A stretch of 64,000 bases of DNA from Thermoanaerobacterium sp. RBIITD (GCF_900205865.1 NZ_LT906662.1:496001-560000); one strand, 5' to 3'. Counted from the stretch's first letter, positions 21,224-30,716 are shown. The notes: generated by a model from the sequence alone, not told the origin. Made by a program: numbers and translations.

Positions 21224-21887
21224 TATATTGCAGTATTTATTAAATTTATGGCAGCTTATGGTACAGCCTTTATGGGAAACAATCTATATGGTGTTTTTTT
21301 CTACACTTTTCTCTATAGTGATAGGGCTCCCTCTAGGCATCATATTAGTAATTACAGATAAAGGTCATATATCTGAAAATATAAAGCTTAATAGGATATT
21401 AGGCACAATCATAAATATCATGAGATCTGTACCATTTATCATATTGATAATTGCAATATTCCCACTGTCGAGGCTTATAGTTGGAACAACAATTGGATCA
21501 ACAGCAGCCATTGTTCCATTATCTGTAGCAGCGGCACCATTTGTTGCAAGGGTAATAGAATCATCATTAAAAGAAGTTGACTGGGGTGTCATTGAAGCAT
21601 CTATTGCGGTAGGTGCAACAATTCCACAGATTATTTTTAGGGTTATGATACCAGAGTCACTATCATCATTGATACTTGGTGTAACTTTGACAATAATAAA
21701 TATCCTCGGGTATTCTGCTATGGCAGGTGCTATTGGAGGAGGTGGTCTTGGAGATCTTGCGATAAGGTATGGATATCAGAGGTTTGAGACAGATGTCCTC
21801 ATAGCAACTATTATAGTACTTATTATTATGGTAGAGATTATACAAAGAATAGGAAATTTTCTCGCTAAAAAAGTTGATAAAAGATGA
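21210..21887 (+). CDS. metI: Methionine ABC transporter permease
   Basis: The membrane subunit of the methionine importer, 225 residues, about five helices. Hallmarks are the N-terminal MVQPLWETIYMVFFSTLFSIVIGLPLG and the EAA loop DWGVIEASIAVGATIPQIIFRVMIPES. The C-terminal GAIGGGGLGDLAIRYGYQRFETDVL is near invariant in MetI. Confidence 0.95.
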   Translation: MVLSNILQYLLNLWQLMVQPLWETIYMVFFSTLFSIVIGLPLGIILVITDKGHISENIKLNRILGTIINIMRSVPFIILIIAIFPLSRLIVGTTIGSTAAIVPLSVAAAPFVARVIESSLKEVDWGVIEASIAVGATIPQIIFRVMIPESLSSLILGVTLTIINILGYSAMAGAIGGGGLGDLAIRYGYQRFETDVLIATIIVLIIMVEIIQRIGNFLAKKVDKR

Positions 21888-21901
21888 AGGGATGGTTTTT
21901 A

Positions 21902-22741
21902 ATGAAAAAAATTATTTTATTGTTTTCATTAATTTTAACGTTATCATTAATATTCGTAGGGTGCTCAAAAAACACTAATAGCAAAGAGGCTATCACAAAT
22001 AATAACTCAAATGCAGTAAAAACTACAAAACTTGTTGTCGGCGCATCACCTACCCCGCACGCAGAAATACTTAATGTTGTTAAACCGGTTTTAGCAAAGG
22101 AAGGCATTGATCTACAAATAAAGGAATTTACCGATTATGTAACACCAAATACGGCACTAAATGATAAGCAAATCGATGCAAATTTCTTTCAACACGTACC
22201 ATACATGGAAGACTTTGAAAAGAAGAATAATATGAAATTAATAGCATTAGTAAAAGTACATGTAGAACCAATGGGTGCATATTCAAAGAAAATAAAATCA
22301 AAAGATGAAATAAAAGATGGCGCAACTGTTGCAATTCCAAATGATGCTACAAATGAAGGAAGAGCATTATTGCTTTTACAAAAACAAGGATTGATTAAGC
22401 TCAAAGATCCTAAGGGACTTACACAAACGCCAAGGGATATTGTCGATAACCCAAAGCATCTTAAATTTAGCGAGCTTGAAGCGCCTCAATTGCCAAGAAC
22501 ATTACAAGATGTAGATTTTGCAATAATAAATACAAATTTTGCACTAGAAGGAAAACTTAATCCACTAAAAGATTCAATATTCATGGAAGACAAGGACTCA
22601 CCATATGCAAATGTGCTAACGGTAAGACCAGATAATCAAAATGATCCTGCTATAAAGAAATTAGCAAAAGCACTAAATTCACCAGAAGTTAAAAAATTCA
22701 TAGAAGATAAGTATAAGGGTGCTATAATCCCAGCATTTTAA
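21902..22741 (+). CDS. metQ: Methionine-binding lipoprotein
   Basis: The extracellular methionine-binding subunit, 279 residues from ATG 21902, which follows AAGGGATGG. The signal peptide ends in a lipobox IFVGC (Cys about 21). NlpA-family blocks include VGASPTPHAEIL, DYVTPNTALNDKQIDANFFQHVPYME and DVDFAIINTNFAL. Third gene of the SAM-responsive operon. Confidence 0.95.
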   Translation: MKKIILLFSLILTLSLIFVGCSKNTNSKEAITNNNSNAVKTTKLVVGASPTPHAEILNVVKPVLAKEGIDLQIKEFTDYVTPNTALNDKQIDANFFQHVPYMEDFEKKNNMKLIALVKVHVEPMGAYSKKIKSKDEIKDGATVAIPNDATNEGRALLLLQKQGLIKLKDPKGLTQTPRDIVDNPKHLKFSELEAPQLPRTLQDVDFAIINTNFALEGKLNPLKDSIFMEDKDSPYANVLTVRPDNQNDPAIKKLAKALNSPEVKKFIEDKYKGAIIPAF

Positions 22742-22810
22742 TGACTAATGTTTGATTTAAATTAAAAAAGTTATACCGTTTTTCTCCCTCTGCTAACCGG
22801 CAGATAATTA

Positions 22811-22834
22811 AAACCCCGGATATCCGGGGTTTTT
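22811..22834. terminator. Bidirectional terminator between metQ and hydG
   Basis: An 11-bp palindrome AAACCCCGGAT / ATCCGGGGTTT with a T-run on the plus strand and the complementary A/T run on the other side. It can end both convergent transcripts. Confidence 0.88.
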
Positions 22835-22844
22835 TTATGATTAT

Positions 22845-24245
22845 TTAAAAATATAAATCTCTTTCACCATTTTCAAGTCTTTTAAGACGTCTCTTAGTTT
22901 CTTCCTTGACCATTTCATTTGGTATCTTTTCTATATTAGCTGCAATTGTTTCTTCACCTATTGCTTTTGTAGTCTCATCACCATAATCAATTAAAAATTC
23001 TTTAAATGTAAGAATCGCATTAGGTAAACAGAAATTGTGTATCTGACCAGATTTTGCAAAGCTCATAAACCTGTCGCCTGTACGTCCCATTCTATAGCAT
23101 GCTGTACAGTAACTTGGTAAATAATGCTGCTTACACAGAGTCCTTAATATTTCATTTGGTGTCCTATGGTCACCAACATCAAACTGTGGTTTTGATGCGC
23201 CGTTATTTGATATTTCCTCATGATATCCACCAACACCAGTGCACGAGCCTGCGCTTATCTGTGATATACCAACAGCTATAACTTCTTCTCTAAATTTTGG
23301 TACTTCTCTCGTCGATAAAATCATACCAGTATATGGCACTGCCAGACGCAATACTGCGACAAGCTTTTTAAAATCTTTGTCATCTACAATGTAAGGAAAT
23401 TCGCTTAATGGTGTATTTAGTGCAGGTCTAAGCCTTGGAACAGATATTGTATGTGGTCCTACTCCAAATTTTTCGTCCAAATGTTTTACATGGTATAGCA
23501 TCGCAATTGTCTCATATTTATAATCGTAAAGACCGTACAAAACGCCAATTCCGACATCATCTATACCGCCCTCCATTGCCCTATCCATAGCTGTCGTATG
23601 ATAATCATAATCGTGCTTTGGACCTTGTGGATGCATTTTATTATATGTTGGTCTATGGTAAGTTTCTTGAAACAAAACATAAGTTCCGATTCCTACTTCC
23701 TTTAACTTTCTATAATTTTCTACAGTCGTAGCAGCGATATTTACATTTACTCTTCTAATACTTCCATTTTTAAGCTTAGTATTATAAATAGTCTTTATAA
23801 CATCAAGCACATAATCAATAGGGCAATTTACAGGATCTTCACCGGCTTCAAGTGCAAGCCTTTTATGCCCCATCTCTTCAAGTATTTCAACTTCACGCCT
23901 TACTTCATCCATCGTAAGTTTTTTGCGTTCTTGCTCATTTGAATGCTTATAGCCGCAATATCTGCAGTTATTTACACAGTAATTGCTTATGTAAAGTGGT
24001 GCGAATAAAACAATCCTATTCCCATATATCTCTTCTTTAATATATCTTGCCACCTTATACATCTCTTCGAGTATAGCTTCATCCTCTAGATTTAAAAGTA
24101 CAGCGGCTTCTTCGGGTGTAATACCCTTTAGATTTTTTGCTTTTTCAATAATCCTTAAAGCATCTTCCTTCGTTGCATTTTCACCATATTCTAATGCAGA
24201 TTGTATCTTTACGTCATCAATAAAATCAGCAATTTGTCTTTCCAT
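22845..24245 (-). CDS. hydG: [FeFe]-hydrogenase H-cluster maturase HydG
   Basis: A radical SAM tyrosine lyase producing the CO and CN ligands of the [FeFe]-hydrogenase active site. The 466-residue protein has the radical SAM cysteines in CVNNCRYCGY (C90, C94, C97). It also has the C-terminal auxiliary cluster motif CTACYRMGRTGDRFM...NFC, which separates HydG from the related thiamine enzyme ThiH. ATG follows AAAGGAG. Its presence implies hydrogen metabolism in an anaerobe. No hydE, hydF or hydrogenase gene is adjacent. Confidence 0.93.
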   Translation of the reverse strand: MERQIADFIDDVKIQSALEYGENATKEDALRIIEKAKNLKGITPEEAAVLLNLEDEAILEEMYKVARYIKEEIYGNRIVLFAPLYISNYCVNNCRYCGYKHSNEQERKKLTMDEVRREVEILEEMGHKRLALEAGEDPVNCPIDYVLDVIKTIYNTKLKNGSIRRVNVNIAATTVENYRKLKEVGIGTYVLFQETYHRPTYNKMHPQGPKHDYDYHTTAMDRAMEGGIDDVGIGVLYGLYDYKYETIAMLYHVKHLDEKFGVGPHTISVPRLRPALNTPLSEFPYIVDDKDFKKLVAVLRLAVPYTGMILSTREVPKFREEVIAVGISQISAGSCTGVGGYHEEISNNGASKPQFDVGDHRTPNEILRTLCKQHYLPSYCTACYRMGRTGDRFMSFAKSGQIHNFCLPNAILTFKEFLIDYGDETTKAIGEETIAANIEKIPNEMVKEETKRRLKRLENGERDLYF

Positions 24246-24318
24246 TCACATTTCTCCTTTCCTTGTCCTCAGATAATATCCTCAGACTTAGATTTATTTT
24301 TATTATACATTATATTTG

Positions 24319-25875
24319 TTAATTCTTCAACAATATCATTTTTTTCAGTTCTTCTACATAAGGCAATTTTATTATATAATTAATTGCTAAATATAGTACT
24401 AATCCTATGAAGACTGTAAAAAGCATTGATATCCATTGATTTAATCCCACAGCTGAAAGATTAAAGTACATAATCATTACAACTATGCCCATGGTTACTG
24501 CTGAGATCAACGGCTTTATAAGCCAATTAATATAGTCTATCGTAAGTCCTGTAATCTTTATGAGTTCCCTCATGTTTAAAATAAATACAAAAGTATCTGC
24601 AAATATAAATCCATATACATATCCAAAAAGCCTTAGCCCAGATAAAGGAATCAAAACATACATGGCAATAATTGAAATAACTGTCCAAATAATTGAATTT
24701 TTTAATACTATATTTTGCTTTCCAAGCCCATTTAATATGCTCGTTACAATCGATTCTAAATATGCAAAAATACTTCCCCCCGCGATCACTTTTACAAGTG
24801 CACCAACTCCCGGACTACCAGGATACAAAAGTGAGGCAATTTGATCAGGAATTGTAAGAAATAAGATGATAGCAGGAAATGCAACCATCGTTGTATATCC
24901 TATTGCTTGATTAATACGAAGTCTAACAGCATCCCATTTATTTAATGAAGCTGCTTCTGATACAGCCGGTAAAACAGTAACAGAAAGGCTCATAGTTATT
25001 ACAGCTGGCATATATGCGAGCGGATACGCCATTCCAGATAGTTTCCCATACTCTGATATAGCTTGTTTATGTGTTAATCCTGATATAATTAATCTTGACG
25101 GTATTATAAGTGATTCAAATAAATCCAAGATATTTACAATCATCCTGGAAAATGTAATAGGAAAAGATGCCCTAAAAATTGTATTTGCAATACTTAGCTT
25201 GTTCCACCTATTGCCATTATCAGGAATCTCTCTATCTAAATAATGTATTTCATACCTGTAAAAAAATATGTACATTAAAAAACTTGTGACTTCACCAATC
25301 GCAATACCAAATACTGCAATTGCAACAGCATACTCTAATCTTATCCCCGTAAATAAACTAAAGAGGTATAATGTCAAGGATACTCTTACAATTTGTTCAA
25401 CTATCTCAGATATTGAAGCTGGAACCATATTGATAAGTCCTTGGAAAAAGCCTTTAAATATTGACGATGATGATACTATAATTAATACTGGTGAAAAAAT
25501 AAGTATTGATATATATGCTCTTGGCTCGTGTAGCAAATTATTTGCTATATACTTAGCATTGAAAAATATAAGACCTGATATTAAAAGACCCATCACGATG
25601 ACTATAAAAAATGAAACCTCCATTATGCTAAATATATTCTTCTTATTTCCCTTAGCCCTTTCTTCTGATATAAATCTTGATGTAACGGCAGTAATTCCTG
25701 ATGTTATAAATGTGATTGATACAAAATATATGGGAAGTGCTATCTGGTATATTCCTATGCCTTCTGATCCAAGAAGATTTGATAGGATTATCCTAAATAC
25801 AAACCCTATTCCCCTATCAACGACATTTGCAATTGTTAATATAAAAGCACCGCGAACAAAAGACCTATTGCGCAT
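24319..25875 (-). CDS. spoVB: SpoVB-like MATE/MVF-family lipid flippase
   Basis: A polytopic protein of about 518 residues with about fourteen membrane helices. The start MRNRSFVRGAFILTIANVVDRGIGFVFRIILSNLLGSEGIGIYQ is the stage V sporulation protein B / polysaccharide-transport pattern. In Bacillus SpoVB is needed for spore cortex formation and is thought to move lipid-linked peptidoglycan precursors. I chose ATG 25875, six bases after GAGGTG. Other members act in vegetative cell-wall synthesis, so a purely sporulation role is likely but not certain. Confidence 0.85.
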   Translation of the reverse strand: MRNRSFVRGAFILTIANVVDRGIGFVFRIILSNLLGSEGIGIYQIALPIYFVSITFITSGITAVTSRFISEERAKGNKKNIFSIMEVSFFIVIVMGLLISGLIFFNAKYIANNLLHEPRAYISILIFSPVLIIVSSSSIFKGFFQGLINMVPASISEIVEQIVRVSLTLYLFSLFTGIRLEYAVAIAVFGIAIGEVTSFLMYIFFYRYEIHYLDREIPDNGNRWNKLSIANTIFRASFPITFSRMIVNILDLFESLIIPSRLIISGLTHKQAISEYGKLSGMAYPLAYMPAVITMSLSVTVLPAVSEAASLNKWDAVRLRINQAIGYTTMVAFPAIILFLTIPDQIASLLYPGSPGVGALVKVIAGGSIFAYLESIVTSILNGLGKQNIVLKNSIIWTVISIIAMYVLIPLSGLRLFGYVYGFIFADTFVFILNMRELIKITGLTIDYINWLIKPLISAVTMGIVVMIMYFNLSAVGLNQWISMLFTVFIGLVLYLAINYIIKLPYVEELKKMILLKN

Positions 25876-25984
25876 ATATGACACCTCACAATAGTTTATT
25901 CGCGGTTTATAATATATATGACATTCTGTATTGTATTATAAAATTGTTCCAAACATTATATGGAAAAATTTCCAAAAGCCTATA

Positions 25985-26425
25985 TTATAACTTCTCTAAA
26001 ACTCCTTTTGCATACTCCTTTGCTGTAAATAATGAATGGTCCCTGTAGTTTCCACATTGTATTTCATTTGTTGCCGGTACGTCCTCTTCTTTGGTATCTA
26101 AAACTTTTTTTAATACCTTTTTTAATACATCTATTATATCTTCGACCGGTGTATCACCAAATTTCGTAAGATAAAATCCAGTCCTGCATCCCATTGGCGA
26201 TATGTCTATTATATCATCCATATATTCTCTAAAATATGTTGCAAATAAATGCTCGAGTGTATGGACTCCCCCTGTTGGAATAGAGTCAACATTCGGTTGT
26301 GTCAATCTTACGTCGTATTTTGTTACGATATCACCTTTAGGCCCTGTCAATATGCCTGCTTTTCTAACATATGGTGCTTTAACAGTCCTGTGATCTAATT
26401 TAAAGCTTTCTACTTTTATATCCAT
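25985..26425 (-). CDS. luxS: S-ribosylhomocysteine lyase LuxS
   Basis: LuxS splits S-ribosylhomocysteine to homocysteine and the AI-2 precursor DPD in the activated methyl cycle. From ATG 26425 (preceded by GAGGTGAC) the protein has 146 residues. It shows the metal-binding HTLEHLFATYFR (HxxEH), MGCRTGFYL with the catalytic Cys, and QCGNYRDHS. The longer in-frame extension to 26482 is not part of the family. Confidence 0.95.
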   Translation of the reverse strand: MDIKVESFKLDHRTVKAPYVRKAGILTGPKGDIVTKYDVRLTQPNVDSIPTGGVHTLEHLFATYFREYMDDIIDISPMGCRTGFYLTKFGDTPVEDIIDVLKKVLKKVLDTKEEDVPATNEIQCGNYRDHSLFTAKEYAKGVLEKL

Positions 26426-26552
26426 AAATGTCACCTCATTTTTCATTTTTACATAATATATTTTATCACTTTTCTTAATCAATAGCCAGTTACATTATCA
26501 TATACAGATTAATATATTATATATAAAAGAAAAAAATCGGGAGTTGATATAC

Positions 26553-26855
26553 GTGGACAAGATAGAAGATTTTATATCTCAATTCCTTTTAGCAATAACA
26601 ATTTTCATTATAGAAGATAATTGGCATAGAAGTAAATATCGTTATCATCGGAGCCTTGAGGATGAGTACTATCAACTTCTGAATCAATATGCTAAAGTAT
26701 TTACACCTTCAAATGTAGTAGAAGGATTGGTTTCAGAAGTTGGCAGTGATTTCATAAGGATAAATTATAAAAATAGAGATGTAACATGCATTATCCCAAA
26801 AAATAGTATATATTCTCTTGAAAAAGATTTATCTAAAATTGCTAAAGAAGGATAA
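26553..26855 (+). CDS. Conserved-looking small protein, unknown function
   Basis: A 100-residue protein starting at GTG 26553, nine bases after GGGAG; the TTG at 26544 would be too close to that site. The N-terminal half has a hydrophobic patch (FLLAITIFII) and an Asp/Trp/His/Tyr/Arg-rich stretch. The C-terminal half (VVEGLVSEVGSDFIRINYKNRDVTCIIPKNSIYSLE) looks like a small beta barrel of the type seen in spore-coat or SH3-like domains. I do not recognise the family. Confidence 0.7.
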   Translation: MDKIEDFISQFLLAITIFIIEDNWHRSKYRYHRSLEDEYYQLLNQYAKVFTPSNVVEGLVSEVGSDFIRINYKNRDVTCIIPKNSIYSLEKDLSKIAKEG

Positions 26856-26916
26856 TCGCATACTGTTACAGAGGGCATCACATATAAAACTATATATGCA
26901 TATAAATATTGTTATG

Positions 26917-26942
26917 ATTCGGCGGATATTTATCCGCCGAAT
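26917..26942 (+). terminator. Hairpin after the small plus-strand gene
   Basis: A 12-bp perfect inverted repeat ATTCGGCGGATA / TATCCGCCGAAT. It is GC-rich but the following T-run is weak. It probably ends the upstream 100-residue gene. Confidence 0.55.
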
Positions 26943-26972
26943 CTCTTATATAAAAATCTGATTAATAAAAAT

Positions 26973-26990
26973 ATCCGGCCATAGCCGGAT
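26973..26990 (-). terminator. Terminator of the 59-residue peptide gene
   Basis: Stem ATCCGGC / GCCGGAT with a 4-base loop, followed on the minus strand by ATTTTTATTAAT. It is positioned just after the stop of the gene at 27015-27194. Confidence 0.7.
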
Positions 26991-27014
26991 TTATCGTAAA
27001 GCAAGGAATCTAAT

Positions 27015-27194
27015 TTATCTTAATTTGTAGCTAAATGCAAATTCATTAAACTCATTATTATTAGTTGCCGAATCATCTACATCTTTGTAGCCAAATTCAC
27101 TTTTCATAAATTCTGTATAGCCACTGTTGTCCCTTTCCAAAACTGCGGGTACTAATATCAATATTAATGCCATTAATGTTATTATGAATAACAT
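27015..27194 (-). CDS. 59-residue single-span membrane peptide, unknown
   Basis: A short reading frame with ATG at 27194. It begins MLFIITLMALILILVPAVL, a clear membrane helix or uncleaved signal. The hydrophilic acidic/Asn-rich tail runs ERDNSGYTEFMKSEFGYKDVDD...FAFSYKLR. A terminator directly follows it, which supports expression. The upstream region has GGGTGG about ten bases before the start. No family recognised. Confidence 0.55.
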   Translation of the reverse strand: MLFIITLMALILILVPAVLERDNSGYTEFMKSEFGYKDVDDSATNNNEFNEFAFSYKLR

Positions 27195-27463
27195 CTTTCA
27201 TCACCCACCCTTCAATACATATTATGCACCATAAATTCAAATTTGTCAAGATTTACTTCATAATATTAAATTATGCAAGATTTCCTGTAATTTTGCAAAT
27301 TTATAAATTCACCCATATAATATATACGAATTATCTTGTTTACTCCATGTTTTCAATGCATAAATATGTATATTAGGGTTATGTTTACTTCAATTCTATT
27401 TTTATATTCCTACTCCAAACCATAAAGTGAATTATAACGTATAATCATGATTTAAAAATTAAA
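27195..27463. other. Intergenic region, AT-rich
   Basis: About 270 bases upstream of the 59-residue gene, presumably with its promoter. A palindromic TTATAACGTATAA occurs near 27433-27445. No gene or known RNA is visible. Confidence 0.4.
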
Positions 27464-27499
27464 CCCCTACAACCATAAAATTCATATAAATTGTAAGGG
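27464..27499 (-). terminator. Probable terminator of murI-amidohydrolase unit
   Basis: A 9-bp stem with one mismatch (CCCTTACAA / TTGTAGGGG on the minus strand), followed by TTTAATTTTTA. It lies about 55 bases past the M20 gene. Confidence 0.5.
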
Positions 27500-27553
27500 C
27501 AAGATTTCATATTATAGCTTTTCGGGTTTAATAAGTTATTTTAATTTTACTTG

Positions 27554-28789
27554 TTATAATGAATCGCTATAATTAATCATATTCTTTAATATTTTTTTAT
27601 ACCTTAAATCTTTTCGCAAATCATTATTTAAAAAGTTAATAACTGTATTAACATGTACCGCAATCCCATATGCTATGCATTCTTCATCGACATTGAACAT
27701 GTTGTTGTGAATTGGTTTATCAATTCCCTTTGCCTTATTTCCACAACCAAGCTTATAAAAACACCCTGGGACTTCTTTAAGAAAATATGCGAAATCTTCC
27801 ACACCAAGTGTAGGCAGTACATTCTTAATATTTTCCTCACCGACAATATTTGCTGCACTCGATTTTAATATTTTCAGAATCTTTTCATCATTAATAAGGC
27901 ATGGATATCCGGCGATTCGGGAAAACTCCGCTTTTCCACCCATAGATTTTGCTATGCACCTTGCTATATCTTCGACTTTTGCAACAGTTTCATCTCTTTT
28001 TTCTTCATTAAGCATACGTATTATGCCTGACATGTGTACTTTATTGGCTATAATATTTCTCGCATAACCGCCTTCTATGCTGCCTATTGTAATCACGAGT
28101 GGTTCTAATGGATCGGCATTCCTACTTACTACAGTCTGCAATGCATTAATTATATTTGCCGATATAACAATAGGATCTACTGATTTATGTGGTTCGGCTC
28201 CATGACTGCTTTTGCCCGTAACAGATATATCAAACATATCTGATGATGCATATGCCTTACCATTAGTAAATCCAATTTCACCTGTATTTAAATCTGGATC
28301 AACATGTAATCCTATAATCGCATCAACGTTGGGATTTTCAAGGACACCTTCTTCTATCATAGGTTTAGCACCACCCGTAGTTTCCTCTGCAGGTTGAAAG
28401 ATAAATTTAACATTGCCATTTATTTTATCTTTCATTTTTGATAATAATTTGGCTGCTCCAAGTGCTATTGCAGTATGTACATCATGCCCGCAGGCATGCA
28501 TTTTTCCAGGAACAACCGAACTATATGGTACATCATTTTCCTCCTGTATAGGTAATGCATCCATGTCAGCTCTTATCGCAATAGTTTTGCTCCCATTACC
28601 TTTTAATAATCCCATTACGCCTGTCGTCGCCAAAATCTTAGTCTCTATACATAAACTATTTAAATATTTACTTATCAAATCAGATGTCTTTGTTTCTTCA
28701 AACCCAAGTTCAGGTTCTCTATGAATTTTTCTCCTAATTTGAATAATTTCATCTTCTATTAATTTAGCCTCTTTTAAAATTTCATTCAT
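27554..28789 (-). CDS. M20-family amidohydrolase (hippurate / N-acyl-amino-acid hydrolase type)
   Basis: A cytosolic metal-dependent hydrolase of about 411 residues. The metal-binding motifs are HACGHDVHTA (about 98-107) and FQPAEETTGGAKPMIEEG. The N-terminus has the family motif IRRKIHREPELGFEETKTSDLI, and a C-terminal EDFAYFLKEVPGCF is present. The lid/dimerisation domain lies between. Such enzymes remove acyl or aminoacyl groups from amino acids; the substrate is not evident. It is 20 bases downstream of murI, so co-transcribed. Confidence 0.88.
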   Translation of the reverse strand: MNEILKEAKLIEDEIIQIRRKIHREPELGFEETKTSDLISKYLNSLCIETKILATTGVMGLLKGNGSKTIAIRADMDALPIQEENDVPYSSVVPGKMHACGHDVHTAIALGAAKLLSKMKDKINGNVKFIFQPAEETTGGAKPMIEEGVLENPNVDAIIGLHVDPDLNTGEIGFTNGKAYASSDMFDISVTGKSSHGAEPHKSVDPIVISANIINALQTVVSRNADPLEPLVITIGSIEGGYARNIIANKVHMSGIIRMLNEEKRDETVAKVEDIARCIAKSMGGKAEFSRIAGYPCLINDEKILKILKSSAANIVGEENIKNVLPTLGVEDFAYFLKEVPGCFYKLGCGNKAKGIDKPIHNNMFNVDEECIAYGIAVHVNTVINFLNNDLRKDLRYKKILKNMINYSDSL

Positions 28790-28809
28790 GTTTCTCCCCC
28801 GTTTGTATC

Positions 28810-29604
28810 CTAATATTTTTCAATATCTATTCTATTAACAATATTAATATCTTCATTTAAAAGCATTTTCGCAGTTTTGATAAAATTCTCTTTATTACTG
28901 CTTACAAAATATTCTGTATGTCCAATTGTACTTGTACTTAGCATATCATTATTTTCTAAGTAATTTTTAACCTCAATAGATAATCTTATAGCTGGGTCTA
29001 TTATTTCAGTGTCTTTATTTACTGCACTTTCAATAGCTTTTAATAGTATTGGATAATGCGTGCATCCAAGTATTAGTGTATCAATTCCCTTCATATTTAA
29101 ATCTTTCAGATATTCTTTAGCTTTATCAAAAGCATCTGCACTTTCTGCCAATCCTGATTCTACAAGTGGTACGAATTCGGGACAGGCTCTGCCATAAACA
29201 ACTATATTTTTATTTATTGATTTAATATTTTTTTCATAGCTTTTACTTTCAATGGTTCTAGTAGTTGCTATAACCCCTATTTTTTTATTCCTTGTCACAG
29301 CTGATGCACTCTTTGAGCCCGCTTCAAGAACATCAAAAAGTATTTCATCATAATCATTTTTATCTATTGATGCACATGTAGTATTACAAGCTATTACTAT
29401 TACCTTAACATTTTTCTCCTTCATAAAATTTATTATCTGCCTTGCGTATTTTTTTATTTCATCTTGTGATTTATCACCATATGGAACCCTCTTTGTATCT
29501 CCAAAATATATATAATCTTCGTTTGGTAAAATTTCTTTTAATCTTTTTAATACAGTTAAGCCTCCTACACCTGAATCAAATACGCCAATTGGTCTTATGT
29601 CCAT
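28810..29604 (-). CDS. murI: Glutamate racemase
   Basis: MurI makes D-glutamate for peptidoglycan. The 264-residue protein has PIGVFDSGVGGLTVLK, the first catalytic Cys in VIACNTTCAS (about 72) and the second in ILGCTHYPIL (about 183). ATG is at 29604 after GGATGTGATG. First gene of a two-gene unit with the M20 amidohydrolase. Confidence 0.95.
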   Translation of the reverse strand: MDIRPIGVFDSGVGGLTVLKRLKEILPNEDYIYFGDTKRVPYGDKSQDEIKKYARQIINFMKEKNVKVIVIACNTTCASIDKNDYDEILFDVLEAGSKSASAVTRNKKIGVIATTRTIESKSYEKNIKSINKNIVVYGRACPEFVPLVESGLAESADAFDKAKEYLKDLNMKGIDTLILGCTHYPILLKAIESAVNKDTEIIDPAIRLSIEVKNYLENNDMLSTSTIGHTEYFVSSNKENFIKTAKMLLNEDINIVNRIDIEKY

Positions 29605-29964
29605 TACATCACATCCTATTTTTAATATCTATTATATATTATCACAAAAAGTGTTGAATGATAACATTAAAATAAAAATGGCACAACATGCTAATCTATT
29701 CATATGCGCCAATTATAGGTTATTATTATAAAAACTTCTTACCCCCCAGGTATTTATGTTATAATCAATTTTTTATAATCTTCTTTAAAAGTTTATAACT
29801 CTTAACTTATTAATATAATAATCTGTTTACATAATTAAAAAACTTTATGTCATTTTATATGCTATAGAAGTGCCATTAATGTAAGCTTGTTAGTATTTCC
29901 AAGAGAAAATACTGTACTAAAAGAAGTATACTTGGGTTCAATTTTCGAAAGTAGTACTACTATG
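29605..29964. other. Intergenic region between murI and the folate transporter
   Basis: About 360 AT-rich bases. The murI promoter should lie near 29610-29690. I see no credible gene; an open stretch on the plus strand near 29850-29980 lacks a ribosome site and does not look like protein. Confidence 0.4.
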
Positions 29965-29969
29965 AAAAA

Positions 29970-29990
29970 GGTGATAGCATAGCTATCACC
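29970..29990 (-). terminator. Terminator of folT
   Basis: A 9-bp stem GGTGATAGC / GCTATCACC with a 3-base loop and TTTTTC on the minus strand, 12 bases after the folT stop. Confidence 0.85.
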
Positions 29991-30001
29991 AATAAATTTT
30001 C

Positions 30002-30535
30002 TTAGTGTGTCTTAAAATGTATAGCCGTATTTGTTCTTTTGAGCAGTATTTGTGTAAATAAAGCATACACTGGCACGTGGATAACTTCTCCTACGACTTT
30101 TGGCGGTAAAGTAGCTATCATAGGTATTTTAAATAACAACTGAAGAAAATATGGCACGAGTATTACTGATGAAATGAATTGGCCTACCCCAATTGCTATC
30201 ATTAATTGCCATAGAGAAGGTTTTGAAGCCTTTATTGGTTTTAAAATCAAAGCAGGAATAATGCCCGTGAGAGCTGCTGTCAGTGTAAAATGCGGCATGT
30301 ATGGTCCCAGTGGATTAATATAATATCCAATTATGTCACCCACAGCGCCTACTATTCCTCCTGCTATAGGCCCAAACATTATTCCTGCAAGAATCACCGG
30401 AAATCCGCCAAAGCCAATTCTTATACTTTCAATACCGCCAATAGCTATTTTAATGCTAGCTATCCTGGTTAAAACTATGTTAAGGCTCACCAGTAAAGCT
30501 AAAAAAACCAGTTCTCGTGTATGAATTTTTTTCAT
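30002..30535 (-). CDS. folT: Folate-specific ECF transporter S component
   Basis: A 177-residue membrane protein with about six helices that binds folate and docks on the shared ECF energising module. The start MKKIHTRELVFLALLVSLNIVLTRIASIKIAIGGIESIRIGFGGFP is typical of FolT. The upstream THF riboswitch supports folate specificity directly. I use ATG 30535, eight bases after GGAAGGAGG, and not the longer frame, which runs through the aptamer. Confidence 0.9.
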   Translation of the reverse strand: MKKIHTRELVFLALLVSLNIVLTRIASIKIAIGGIESIRIGFGGFPVILAGIMFGPIAGGIVGAVGDIIGYYINPLGPYMPHFTLTAALTGIIPALILKPIKASKPSLWQLMIAIGVGQFISSVILVPYFLQLLFKIPMIATLPPKVVGEVIHVPVYALFTQILLKRTNTAIHFKTH

Positions 30536-30610
30536 TAAAATAGAGCCTCCTTCCATTATTATATTGGATATGGCAGAACTGCCACACCAGTGGGAAAAGG
30601 CTCCTGGAGT

Positions 30611-30716
30611 GACAGCGGACGCGGTGGCCCACCGCAAGCCTAGGTTTTACACTAGACTTTTCGTACGGAAGCAACGTCCCATCCTCCGTCACTTTACGCG
30701 GGACACCTACTCTGCC
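30611..30716 (-). ncRNA. Tetrahydrofolate (THF-I) riboswitch
   Basis: Read on the minus strand the folT leader contains GGCAGAGTAGGTG, GATGGGACGTTGC and a closing CCGCTGTC. This matches the conserved THF aptamer elements (GAGUAG, GGAUGGGANGU, CCGC). P1 is GGCAG pairing with CTGTC; the P3 arm in the middle is longer than usual. Downstream, GAGCCTTTTCC (30593-30603) is complementary to the Shine-Dalgarno stretch GGAAGGAGGCTC (30543-30554), suggesting control of translation initiation. Confidence 0.88.

Noticed and set aside
22845-24245. Thiamine biosynthesis enzyme ThiH
   Set aside because: The C-terminal CTAC...NFC auxiliary-cluster motif and the length are of HydG; no thiamine genes are nearby.
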